Positions 15,329-23,524 of a DNA stretch of 24,767 nucleotides are shown here, piece by piece. The DNA comes from UBA3700 sp002372775 (GTDB lineage: Bacteria; Bacillota; Clostridia; Christensenellales; UBA3700), in assembly GCA_946615965.1 (NCBI GenBank), contig CAMOIC010000021.1:1-24767 (forward strand). The letters run 5' to 3'. Position 1 is the first letter of the stretch. Each line of letters begins with the position of its first letter. The translations under genes were made by a program, and so were the position numbers. The notes under the pieces were generated by a model that was given only the letters and a program-made list of their open reading frames with translations, ran no database searches and was not told the DNA's origin.

Positions 15329-16375
15329 CTATTTGTTAGCCTTTTCTACGGCTTCAATAATACCTTGTAGGTACATAGCACCAAGTGCTCTATCATATAG
15401 ACCATAACCAGGTCTACCTGTTTCACCCCAAATCATTCTTCCATGGTCTGGTCTTACATATCCATCAAAACCATCTTCATATAATGCCTTTACGATTTCA
15501 TACATATCAAGACTTCCCTTTGAAGATAAGTGTCCAGATTCTTCGAAGCAATGATCTCCTGTAATCTTAATATTTCTTAAATGAACGAATGGCATTCTGC
15601 CCTTGCAAGCATGAATGATGTCTACGATATCATTAGTTGCTGCAACACCTAATGAACCTGTACATAAAGTAATACCATTTGCTGGAGAATCAACAATCTT
15701 TAAGAATCTCATTAAATTCTCTTTGTTAGTAATTACTCTTGGTAAACCGAAGATACCCCATGGTGGATCATCTGGGTGAATTGCCATTTTAATGCCGCTT
15801 TCCTCAGCAACTGGAATTACTTCCTTTAAGAATTTACCCATATTCTCCCAAAGCTTTTCTTCGTCAATATCCTTATATTGATTTAATAAATCCTTTAGGC
15901 CTTCTTTTGTATAACTACTATCCCAGCCAGGTAGAGATAATTCACTAGTTAATGGATTCATAGAAAGAACTGTAGCATGGTCATATGCTAAAGCATTTGA
16001 ACCATCTGTTAATTCTTTTGCTAAGTTACTTCTTAACCAGTCAAAAACAGGCATGAAGTTGTAACAAATACACTTAACGCCAGCCTTACCTAACCTTCTG
16101 ATGTTTTCCTTATAGTTCTCAATTAATCTTGGAGCATTAGCATTACCAAGCTTAATATCTTCGTGAACTGGAACTGATTCAACTACTTCAAAAGTTAAAC
16201 CATTATCATTACATTGCTTTTTCATCTTTAGAATGTTTTCCATAGGCCAAACTTCGCCAACTGGGACATCATAAATTGCAGAAACGATACCCTCTACTGC
16301 AGGAATTTGTCTAATGTAATCTAAAGTGATTTTGTCATTTTCTCCGTACCAACGGAATGTCATTTTAAAAGCCAT
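15329..16375 (-). CDS. uxuA: D-mannonate dehydratase
   Basis: Removes water from D-mannonate to give 2-keto-3-deoxy-D-gluconate. It is a 348-residue TIM-barrel metalloenzyme of normal length for the Gram-positive UxuA type. It begins M-T-F-R-W-Y-G, and its metal-binding residues are present: H200 in I-H-P-D-D-P-P, C238 in L-C-T-G-S, H265 in V-H-L-R, and D310-H311 in R-P-D-H-G-R. These blocks are highly characteristic, so the call is firm. Three bases separate its ATG from the uxaC stop, with RBS GAGGAA inside the uxaC end, suggesting coupled translation. Confidence 0.96.
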   Translation of the reverse strand: MAFKMTFRWYGENDKITLDYIRQIPAVEGIVSAIYDVPVGEVWPMENILKMKKQCNDNGLTFEVVESVPVHEDIKLGNANAPRLIENYKENIRRLGKAGVKCICYNFMPVFDWLRSNLAKELTDGSNALAYDHATVLSMNPLTSELSLPGWDSSYTKEGLKDLLNQYKDIDEEKLWENMGKFLKEVIPVAEESGIKMAIHPDDPPWGIFGLPRVITNKENLMRFLKIVDSPANGITLCTGSLGVAATNDIVDIIHACKGRMPFVHLRNIKITGDHCFEESGHLSSKGSLDMYEIVKALYEDGFDGYVRPDHGRMIWGETGRPGYGLYDRALGAMYLQGIIEAVEKANK

Positions 16376-16378
16376 ATA

Positions 16379-17746
16379 TTATTCCTCTATTATTTTTTTC
16401 GCATTTGTATAACATAATGCCTTAGCCACGCTAATAGCATCAGCATCAGCATCTTTTACTATTCCACCTAAGAAATCACAAACTATTTGTCTATAGTAAT
16501 CGTGTCTTACATAAGATAAGAAACTTCTTGAGTCTGTTAACATACCAACCATATTTGTAATGTGTAATAACTCTGTTACGTATTCAAGAGTTTCATACAT
16601 TCCTCTCTTATGGTCACAGAACCACCAAGAGATTCCCATATGTACTTTTCTAAATGCACCACATAATGTGATTAGTGTGTAATACATACTTGGATTTAAT
16701 GTATAGATAATAGTTTCAGGAAGTCCGTTCATTGAATTCAATGCATCTAAAACTTCTCTAACTCTTCTAATATCTAAAGCATCGCCTACGCAATCAAAGC
16801 CAGCATCTCTACCACATTTTTCAAACATAGCAGTGTTGCTGTTTCTAGTTACGCAAATATGTAATTGCATAGCCATATCTCTTTTTGCATATTCATTTCC
16901 TAAGAACACTAACATATATCCAACGAATGCTAGATATTCTTTTTCTGTATATTCACCATTAGCAAGTAACTTTTTGAAAGTTCTATCTGCTTCTTCTTTT
17001 GTTGCAATACCATCAGCAAATGCTTCTGTACCAACGTCTGAGAACTTACAACCTAAAGATTTGAAATAATCCATTCTCTTTATGATTGCTTCTTCTAAAG
17101 AAGATAAGTCAGAAACTTTAACACCAGCAGCATCTCCAAGCTTTGTGATATAGCTCTTATAGTTTTTATCCTTTGCTAGTAAAATGTTATCTACTCTAAA
17201 TGATGGAACAACCTTTACTGTGAATGATTTATCTTCAGCAATTAACTTATGATATTCAAGGGTATCTGTTGGATCATCTGTTGTTGCGATAAATTCAACA
17301 TTAGCCATCTTAATAAGTTTTCTTGGAGATAATTTCTTATCTTTAATTACAGCATTTGCCTTTTCCCAAATAGCCTTTGCGTTTTCCTTCTTTAGAGGAA
17401 GAGTAATACCAAAGAACATTTCAAGTTCTAGTGCTACCCAGTCTTGAATTGGATTGCCATAAGCTGTTGCAACTGTTTCGATAAAGTAATTAAACTTTTC
17501 TTCCCATGTTGCATCTCCAGTAATATACTTTTCATCAACGCCATTTGATCTCATCAAACGCCATTTATAGTGATCACCAGCAAGCCACATAACACCAATG
17601 TTATCGAATGGTTCATCTTCATAAATCTCTTTTGGAGATAAATGACAATGGTAATCGATAATTGGTAAGTCCTTTACTTCTTTATAAAGAGCTTCAGCAA
17701 ATTTGCTTTTTAGAAGATTGACTGGTCTATCTTTGAACTCTGCCAC
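16379..17746 (-). CDS. uxaC: glucuronate isomerase
   Basis: Converts D-glucuronate to D-fructuronate (and galacturonate to tagaturonate in most members), the entry step of the pathway. It is a 455-residue amidohydrolase-superfamily TIM barrel. It has the family start P-I-I-D-Y-H33-C-H35-L-S-P, a block C-V-T-R-N-S-N-T-A-M in the second half, and near the end M-V-G-M-L-T-D-S-R-S-F-L-S-Y and R-H-D-Y-Y-R. Length is normal. The start is GTG at 17746 with GGAGG at 17755-17759. It overlaps the kdgK end by 20 bases in another frame, which fits coupled translation. No altaronate/tagaturonate genes (uxaA, uxaB) are seen, so the operon is built for glucuronate and not galacturonate. Confidence 0.96.
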   Translation of the reverse strand: MAEFKDRPVNLLKSKFAEALYKEVKDLPIIDYHCHLSPKEIYEDEPFDNIGVMWLAGDHYKWRLMRSNGVDEKYITGDATWEEKFNYFIETVATAYGNPIQDWVALELEMFFGITLPLKKENAKAIWEKANAVIKDKKLSPRKLIKMANVEFIATTDDPTDTLEYHKLIAEDKSFTVKVVPSFRVDNILLAKDKNYKSYITKLGDAAGVKVSDLSSLEEAIIKRMDYFKSLGCKFSDVGTEAFADGIATKEEADRTFKKLLANGEYTEKEYLAFVGYMLVFLGNEYAKRDMAMQLHICVTRNSNTAMFEKCGRDAGFDCVGDALDIRRVREVLDALNSMNGLPETIIYTLNPSMYYTLITLCGAFRKVHMGISWWFCDHKRGMYETLEYVTELLHITNMVGMLTDSRSFLSYVRHDYYRQIVCDFLGGIVKDADADAISVAKALCYTNAKKIIEE

Positions 17747-18755
17747 TTCCGTCGCCTCCTGCTAGTTTCATAACTTCATCAACGCTAGCAATATTGAAAT
17801 CGCCCTCTACTGTATGCTTTAAGCAAGATGCTGCAACTGCATATTCAATTGTTTCTTGATTTGACATACCATGAGTTAAACCATAGATAAGACCAGCACC
17901 AAAGCTATCTCCACCACCAACTCTATCTACGATTTGAATTAAATATCTCTTAGACTTAACAGAACTTCCATCCTTGTCAATAAGAATTCCTGACCAACCA
18001 TTTTCACTTGCAGATAAACTTTCTCTTAAAGTAAATGCAACCTTGCTTAATGATGGGAACTTTTCGAATAATTGCTTACCGATTTCAACATATCCCTTAT
18101 CTGAGATAACGCCAGATGTGATATCTGTTCCTGTTGCTTCGATACCAAATACATCCTTACAGTCTTCTTCGTTTGAAATTAAAACATCAACAAAGTTAAC
18201 AAGTTCGCTCATTGCCTTGTTAGCTTCAACTGTTGTCCATAATTTCTTTCTAAAGTTAAGATCGCAAGAAACTGTAATACCCTTTAATTTAGCTGTTCTT
18301 AGTAATACTCTCATAAACTTTACAGCATCTTCAGATAATGCTGGAGTAATACCTGTCCAGTGTAACCATGTAACATCCTTTAAAACTTCTTCAACGTTAA
18401 AATCTGAAACCTTCATTTCTGAGATTGAGCTATGAGCTCTATCATAGATAACTTGGCTTCCTCTTTGAGAGCAACCTTTTTCGCAGAAATAAATACCAAT
18501 TCTATCTCCACCTCTAACGATTCTTGTTGTGTCAACGCCCCAACCTCTTAATTGGTTAATGCACTTATCTGCAAGAACGTTCTTAGGTAATTTTGTAAAG
18601 AAAGCAACATCTTCACCAAATTGTGCTAAAGATACAGCAACGTTAGCTTCACCGCCACCAAATACTACATCTAATGAATCTGCTTGCATTAATCTCTTAT
18701 AGCCAGCAGGTTGTAATCTCATCATAATTTCGCCAACTGTTAAAATCTTTCCCAT
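17727..18755 (-). CDS. kdgK: 2-keto-3-deoxygluconate kinase
   Basis: Phosphorylates 2-keto-3-deoxygluconate to KDPG. It is a 342-residue PfkB/ribokinase-family sugar kinase: N-terminal G-E-I-M-M-R-L-Q-P, the sugar-binding G-G-G-E-A-N-V-A at 33-40, and the C-terminal V-G-G-G-D-S-F-G-A-G signature with catalytic base D283. The start overlaps the kdgA stop in a TAATG arrangement, with RBS GGGGGAA upstream. Its end overlaps uxaC. The location between kdgA and uxaC makes KDG the expected substrate over other PfkB substrates. Confidence 0.94.
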   Translation of the reverse strand: MGKILTVGEIMMRLQPAGYKRLMQADSLDVVFGGGEANVAVSLAQFGEDVAFFTKLPKNVLADKCINQLRGWGVDTTRIVRGGDRIGIYFCEKGCSQRGSQVIYDRAHSSISEMKVSDFNVEEVLKDVTWLHWTGITPALSEDAVKFMRVLLRTAKLKGITVSCDLNFRKKLWTTVEANKAMSELVNFVDVLISNEEDCKDVFGIEATGTDITSGVISDKGYVEIGKQLFEKFPSLSKVAFTLRESLSASENGWSGILIDKDGSSVKSKRYLIQIVDRVGGGDSFGAGLIYGLTHGMSNQETIEYAVAASCLKHTVEGDFNIASVDEVMKLAGGDGSGRVQR

Positions 18756-19405
18756 TATTTATTTCCCCCAATTATAGAATGTACTTTATTCACGAATTCT
18801 CTCGAAACTTCTTCGACAGCCTTGTAATCTCCTTTTTGAGCTCCCTTTGTAATAAATGAACCAGCGCCAACAGCATAAGCACCAGCTTTGAACCACTCTT
18901 CAACATTTTCTAAACTTACGCCACCTGTAGGCATAATGTTTGCTTGTGGTAATGGTCCCTTTAATGCCTTTAATCCCTTAGGTGTAGCAACATCTCCTGG
19001 GAATAGCTTGATGATATATGCACCATATTCTAAAGCAGTAATAGCTTCGCTTGGAGTAAATACACCAGGCATAACAGCAACACCATATCTATTGCAAAGT
19101 TTCATTGTTTCAACATTTAGTGCTGGAGAAACAATAAATTGAGCACCAGCTAAAATAGCAGCTCTTGCTGTTTCTGAATCTAACACAGAACCTGCACCAA
19201 CTACCATGTCTGTTCCTTTATATTTGTCTACTAATGTCTTGATGATTTCATCTGCTCTTGGAACAGTGAAAGTAACTTCCATTAGTTTTATACCGCCAGC
19301 ATAACAAGCCTCTACAGACTTGATTGCTTGCTCAACGCTATTGCCTCTAATAACAACAACGACACCTTCTTTCTTAACGGCTTCGAAAACCTCAAATTTG
19401 TTCAT
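18755..19405 (-). CDS. kdgA: KDPG/KHG aldolase
   Basis: Splits 2-keto-3-deoxy-6-phosphogluconate into pyruvate and glyceraldehyde-3-phosphate, the last step of the pathway. It is a 216-residue class I aldolase (Eda family). The Schiff-base lysine is K133 in Y-I-I-K-L-F-P-G, the general acid/base is E43 in L-M-E-V-T-F, R20 lies in V-I-R-G, and the phosphate-binding loop is P-T-G-G-V at 159-163. It is the first gene of the 16.4-kb operon. A GAGG Shine-Dalgarno core at 19414-19417 precedes the ATG by eight bases. A leader of about 60 bases with an inverted repeat separates it from the promoter. Confidence 0.95.
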   Translation of the reverse strand: MNKFEVFEAVKKEGVVVVIRGNSVEQAIKSVEACYAGGIKLMEVTFTVPRADEIIKTLVDKYKGTDMVVGAGSVLDSETARAAILAGAQFIVSPALNVETMKLCNRYGVAVMPGVFTPSEAITALEYGAYIIKLFPGDVATPKGLKALKGPLPQANIMPTGGVSLENVEEWFKAGAYAVGAGSFITKGAQKGDYKAVEEVSREFVNKVHSIIGGNK

Positions 19406-19434
19406 TACATTTACCTCACAAAATTGTCCAAAAA

Positions 19435-19461
19435 ATGCGCTTTAAATAATCGCGAGCGCAT
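19435..19461 (-). promoter_or_regulatory. inverted repeat in the kdgA leader, operator or attenuator candidate
   Basis: A perfect seven-base inverted repeat, ATGCGCT (19455-19461) and AGCGCAT (19435-19441), flanks 13 bases. It begins about seven bases after the predicted transcription start. In the minus-strand RNA it is followed directly by a U run (19430-19434). It could be a repressor operator or a small intrinsic terminator controlling the operon. The AT-rich surroundings make the GC-rich arms stand out. Confidence 0.5.
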
Positions 19462-19474
19462 AAACGATAATTTT

Positions 19475-19503
19475 ATTATAAAATCGTGCAAAAAATTTTA
19501 CAA
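19475..19503 (-). promoter_or_regulatory. promoter of the kdgA-led uronate operon
   Basis: A -35 TTGTAA (19498-19503), a 17-base spacer and a perfect -10 TATAAT (19475-19480). Transcription should begin near 19468. The -10 lies within a 15-base palindrome (about 19466-19480), a possible extra protein-binding site. Confidence 0.75.
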
Positions 19504-19523
19504 TATCATTTTTATCTAAATTA

Positions 19524-19553
19524 TGGACAAAACGGATAGTATAGGATTATAAT
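19524..19553 (+). promoter_or_regulatory. promoter of the AraC-type regulator gene
   Basis: A -35 TGGACA (19524-19529, five of six), an 18-base spacer and a perfect -10 TATAAT (19548-19553). It is back to back with the operon promoter, about 20 bases apart between -35 elements, so one bound regulator could affect both. Confidence 0.7.
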
Positions 19554-19585
19554 AATTTTACTTTTCGTAAAAAGGGGTTAGTGTT

Positions 19586-20350
19586 ATGCCAATTATTAAT
19601 TACATCGGTAGAAACATGAAAACATACAATGTTTCTAATCATCAACATGATTACTGGGAAATTATTTATTGCACAAACGGAAACGGAGTTATTACAACAG
19701 CAAACGGACAAGCTGTTAAGTACACAAAAAATCAAGCAGTTATTATTCCACCAAATCTAGTACATTCAAATTCATCACAAAATGGATTTAGAAACATTCA
19801 TATGACAGTAGCAAACTGGTCTCCAGTTTTTAAGAACGTTGTTGTTGTAAGCGACAACGAAAAGACTGATTTATATTCAGTTTTAAATATGTGTTTAAGA
19901 TACTTCAACAGCGAAGAAAGCGCACAATCCGACATTATTATGTCATTTACTGAATTAATTCTATCATTATTGAATTCATTCGGTGGAGCTACTCATACAT
20001 CAAAATACATCGAGATTATCGCCAACGATATTCTTGAAAACTTCTCTGACCCTGATTTTGATTTCGAAGGAATTTATAACCAATTCGATCTTTCAAAGGA
20101 TTACATCAGAAGACAATTTATTAAGGAAAAAGGAATATCTCCTCTACAATTCTTAAACAACACAAGAATCAGCTTCGCACAAAAATTATTACTATCTAAA
20201 AACATCAATAATTATAAAATTTATGAGATAGCAGAAATGTGCGGATTCACTGATCAATTATACTTCTCAAGAGTATTCAAAAAGGTTACAGGAATCTCTC
20301 CAAAAGAGTTCACTGAAACACCTAGACTTGACAAGTACAACAGCGATTAA
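19586..20350 (+). CDS. AraC-family transcriptional regulator, likely of the uronate operon
   Basis: A 254-residue regulator. The N-terminal part (about 1-100) is a cupin-like ligand-binding domain with N-H-Q-H-D-Y-W-E-I at 18-26 and P-P-N-L-V-H at 55-60. The C-terminal part (about 140-250) holds the two helix-turn-helix motifs of the HTH_18 type, with I-A-E-M-C-G-F-T-D-Q-L-Y-F-S-R-V-F-K-K-V-T-G-I-S-P as the diagnostic second motif. The start ATG has GGGG at 19574-19577. The gene is divergent from the kdgA-led operon with only 180 bases between, a common arrangement for a local sugar-responsive activator. The ligand is unknown; a uronate or pathway intermediate is inferred. Confidence 0.92.
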   Translation: MPIINYIGRNMKTYNVSNHQHDYWEIIYCTNGNGVITTANGQAVKYTKNQAVIIPPNLVHSNSSQNGFRNIHMTVANWSPVFKNVVVVSDNEKTDLYSVLNMCLRYFNSEESAQSDIIMSFTELILSLLNSFGGATHTSKYIEIIANDILENFSDPDFDFEGIYNQFDLSKDYIRRQFIKEKGISPLQFLNNTRISFAQKLLLSKNINNYKIYEIAEMCGFTDQLYFSRVFKKVTGISPKEFTETPRLDKYNSD

Positions 20351-20368
20351 TAAGTTTTTTATATGGAC

Positions 20369-20400
20369 AAAAAAGTGAGGTTTTTATGCCTCACTTTTTT
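20369..20400. terminator. bidirectional terminator between the regulator and mannosidase genes
   Basis: A 12-base stem (20369-20380 with 20389-20400) has GTGAGG/CCTCAC at its core and six A/T pairs outside, so either strand gives a hairpin followed by U. It lies between two convergent genes, 19 bases after the regulator stop and 23 bases after the mannosidase stop on the other strand. Confidence 0.88.
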
Positions 20401-20422
20401 TGTTATCTTTACCTTATAAATC

Positions 20423-23365
20423 TTAGTATTTAACTACAATTGTCTTGATTTCGTATGGAGCAAAATCCAGTTTTGAAGTTGTTAATACAGTAGGCTCTTG
20501 CTCTAGCATATTTGTTAATAAAACTTCTTTAGCCTTAACGCCAACCCTAAGCTTTGCTGTACATGGATTACCATATCTTTCATATAGTCTTAACACAAAC
20601 CCCTTACCTTCTTCTAAAGGCTTAATTGTCTCAACTATTACATCCTCATTATCTATATCAATAATCTCTCCGATGTCCACATAGTAATCGCTTATTAATA
20701 ATGGATAGTTAAAGCAGTATGCTTGCTTTACTACATCGCTATCTTGCCATACACCATCATGTGGATATAAAGCATAATTGAAATATTGCTTACCTCTATC
20801 GCAAGTTGGATCTGGGTAAATTGGTGAACGTAATAGATTTAATGAAATTAAACCATCTTTAACTCTATGACCATATTTGCAATCATTAATTAAAGCAATA
20901 CCATAGTCGCTATTATCTACATTAACGAACTTGTGAGCACATATTTCAAATTGTGCTTTTTCTTGAGGTGTTTCGTTTTTTGTTGATCTATCTACATTAC
21001 CAAATTGAATATCGCAGTTAACCTTATCTGAAAATATTGTAGGTTTAAACTCTACTCTTAACATCTTATTCTTCTCATGCCAATCTGCAATTGTTTCAAA
21101 AGAGATAAGCTTATTTAATGCGTTCAATTTAATATGTTGTATTAAAGAACTATCGTTAAAAGTATAATGATTTTCTCTTACTACTTCAGGACCGTCAATA
21201 TATGTATTACTGTTAACTAATTTAAATTCATATCTTTTTAGTTTTCTATAGTCATCTCTAATATCCCAAGCATTGTAATATAAAACCGGGTCTGTAAATA
21301 TTACAAACTTGTTCATATAATCTTGGCATAGTTCTTTATTATTTTCTTTATCTATAATTGAAGTTATCGTTCCATCCATATTGAATGTTACTTTTAACTT
21401 GTCATTACTGATATAGTCATCACCATATTTAAGAGTAGGAATCTCCCCTGTTGGTAATAAAGATGCAGCGGAGTATTTACCAACTTCTGCCAAATACCAT
21501 TCATCTTCAACCTTTACGTATTCCTTTCTATCAAATCCTATAGGATTAATTACAGATAATGTTTGCTTTGTTGCAAGCTTTGCTAATATGAAGTTTCTAA
21601 TATCAGCAATATCTTCTTCCATCTTTATATATCTTGGAACTGATTCATCATAGACTCTCTTAATAGATGAACCAGGGATGATATCATGGAATTGATATAA
21701 AAGAACTTCTTTCCAAATTGCTTCTATCTTCTTTTTGTCATATTTAATATTGTTTAAATCTGCAATTGTACATATCCACTCAAGAGTATGCAAATCATTT
21801 TCAATCTTTCTATTATGATATTTATTTCTTGCTTGAGATGTATAAGTACCTTGGTGCTTTTCTAGATACAATTCACCTTGATATGAAGGGATAACTTCAA
21901 CATAATCTTTGTTTAAATCATCAAATAGTTGCTCAGCATGTCTTCTTACAATCTTTGCTAAGCCATTGTTATTTTCTTCTCTATCAAGTATTTCAATATG
22001 GGCTTCGCCAGGGCCACCGCCGCCATCACCAACACCATAAATAAGAAGTGCTTTATCTATTTGATCTTTTTGCTTATTTCTATTTTCAGACTTTGTTATA
22101 GCCATAGGAGTTGCTGTTGAATTATAGTCTCCTTGTGGTGCCATATGTGCAAGAACATCAGTGCCATCAATTCCCTTCCATATAAATGTTTTATATGGGA
22201 ATTCATTATGAGTATTCCATGATAGTTTAATTGTCATGAAATAATCTCTACCGCACTTTTTCATAATTTGAGGAAGTGATGCTGGATAGCCAAATACGTC
22301 TGGAAGCCATACCATCTTGCAGTGCTTACCAAACTCATCCATAAAGAATTTTTCACCATATAAGAATTGTCTAATAATTGATTCACCTGATGGAATATTA
22401 CAGTCGTTTTCTACCCACATTCCACCTTGTAATTCTATCTTGCCATCACTTACAGCTTGTTTTACTTTTTCATATAGCTCAGGCTCTTCTTCTTTTATCC
22501 ATTGGAATAATTGAGCTTGAGATGCTCCAAACTTATAGTTTGGATACTTTTCAATATTATGAATTGCTGTTGCAAAAGTTCTAACGCCCTTTCTCTTTGT
22601 TTCTCTTATTGGCCAAAGCCACGCAAGGTCAATATGTGCATGACCAATTGCTGTATATTCTGTAGTCTTATAATCTATAGGTTTTGCTATAACAGCCTTT
22701 AGAATTTCATGAGCCTTTTTATAACTTGTTTTAGATGCTTTATAACTTTCTTTTAAAGCAATCTCTATTTCTTTCTTTCTATTTTCTGTTAAGTTCCTAT
22801 TTGTGCCATATGTCAAAAGCATCATGAATAATTGAAGATAATCATAATAATATGTATATATCTCATCATTGCAGATTGCTATATCTTTTCTTGCAAGTTT
22901 AACTCTTGTGTTTGGAGTTTTTCTTCTACCATTAAAGCCAGCATCAACAAGAATATCTAACTTCTCTCCGCCTTCGGCACTCTTAAATAAATCTACAACT
23001 TGCTTACCCTTTCTTGATTGAACTAAATCTATTCCAGATAAAACTTGTGTGATTCCTTGTTTAGCTTCACCATCTATATAAACAACACCTTCACCTTCAA
23101 TATTCAAAAGCGCAACAACATGTTTTCTCTTGCATGATTCAGGAACAGTTCCTTTAAACTTGAACCAAGCACAATCAAAATCAGTAGCCCAAATAGTGCC
23201 AGTCTCGATTTTAACGAACTCTGCTTTATCTAAATCCTTCTTCTTAATTGGTTCTTTGGATAATGCTGCTTCACACGAAAGAGATGCAACTTTAGTATAA
23301 ATTTTATTTCTAATAGATATTAGATGTGCCACATGTTGTGGATATTGTGCTGCTTTTTCTATCAT
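20423..23365 (-). CDS. alpha-mannosidase, GH38
   Basis: A 980-residue retaining alpha-mannosidase acting on alpha-mannosides, presumably oligosaccharides in the cytoplasm since there is no signal peptide. The N-terminal beta domain (about 40-170) is followed by the GH38 catalytic barrel. Metal ligands are H242-x-H244-x-D246 in G-H-A-H-I-D-L-A-W, and H560-D561 in Q-F-H-D-I-I-P-G. The nucleophile is D356 in W-L-P-D-V-F-G-Y. G-D-G-G-G-G-P at 447-452 is typical of bacterial members. The C-terminal beta domains run from about 620 to the end. Length is normal. It is a single-gene unit with its own promoter (23387-23416) and a shared terminator. RBS GAGG precedes the ATG. No transporter accompanies it, so it may process mannosides brought in by the GPH symporter or recycle the cell's own glycans. 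Confidence 0.96.
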   Translation of the reverse strand: MIEKAAQYPQHVAHLISIRNKIYTKVASLSCEAALSKEPIKKKDLDKAEFVKIETGTIWATDFDCAWFKFKGTVPESCKRKHVVALLNIEGEGVVYIDGEAKQGITQVLSGIDLVQSRKGKQVVDLFKSAEGGEKLDILVDAGFNGRRKTPNTRVKLARKDIAICNDEIYTYYYDYLQLFMMLLTYGTNRNLTENRKKEIEIALKESYKASKTSYKKAHEILKAVIAKPIDYKTTEYTAIGHAHIDLAWLWPIRETKRKGVRTFATAIHNIEKYPNYKFGASQAQLFQWIKEEEPELYEKVKQAVSDGKIELQGGMWVENDCNIPSGESIIRQFLYGEKFFMDEFGKHCKMVWLPDVFGYPASLPQIMKKCGRDYFMTIKLSWNTHNEFPYKTFIWKGIDGTDVLAHMAPQGDYNSTATPMAITKSENRNKQKDQIDKALLIYGVGDGGGGPGEAHIEILDREENNNGLAKIVRRHAEQLFDDLNKDYVEVIPSYQGELYLEKHQGTYTSQARNKYHNRKIENDLHTLEWICTIADLNNIKYDKKKIEAIWKEVLLYQFHDIIPGSSIKRVYDESVPRYIKMEEDIADIRNFILAKLATKQTLSVINPIGFDRKEYVKVEDEWYLAEVGKYSAASLLPTGEIPTLKYGDDYISNDKLKVTFNMDGTITSIIDKENNKELCQDYMNKFVIFTDPVLYYNAWDIRDDYRKLKRYEFKLVNSNTYIDGPEVVRENHYTFNDSSLIQHIKLNALNKLISFETIADWHEKNKMLRVEFKPTIFSDKVNCDIQFGNVDRSTKNETPQEKAQFEICAHKFVNVDNSDYGIALINDCKYGHRVKDGLISLNLLRSPIYPDPTCDRGKQYFNYALYPHDGVWQDSDVVKQAYCFNYPLLISDYYVDIGEIIDIDNEDVIVETIKPLEEGKGFVLRLYERYGNPCTAKLRVGVKAKEVLLTNMLEQEPTVLTTSKLDFAPYEIKTIVVKY

Positions 23366-23386
23366 TATAGGTACCTCGCTTTTTTA

Positions 23387-23416
23387 ATTTTAAAGATAAT
23401 ATCCCTATAATGTCAA
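23387..23416 (-). promoter_or_regulatory. promoter of the GH38 alpha-mannosidase gene
   Basis: A perfect -35 TTGACA (23411-23416), an 18-base spacer and -10 TAAAAT (23387-23392, five of six). The leader would be only about 15 bases, just long enough for the RBS. Confidence 0.7.
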
Positions 23417-23436
23417 TATTCGCTCTAAATTGTGTA

Positions 23437-23466
23437 TTGAATAGTTTTATTAAATTTATATATAAT
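23437..23466 (+). promoter_or_regulatory. promoter of the acidic-repeat membrane protein gene
   Basis: A -35 TTGAAT (23437-23442), an 18-base spacer and a perfect -10 TATAAT (23461-23466). Transcription would begin near 23473, leaving a leader of about 50 bases with an AAGGAAAAGG RBS before the ATG. Confidence 0.6.
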
Positions 23467-23524
23467 ATATGTATGTGCTACGAACACGAAGCGCGTAATT
23501 TAATATAAAAAGGAAAAGGTTATT

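Noticed and set aside
17727..17746. Frameshift joining kdgK and uxaC
   Set aside because: Both proteins are complete with normal ends, and uxaC has its own GGAGG and GTG. A 20-base overlap is ordinary operon packing.
20423..23365. Mannosidase as part of the uronate operon
   Set aside because: A bidirectional terminator and the divergent regulator gene separate it from the operon, and it has its own promoter.
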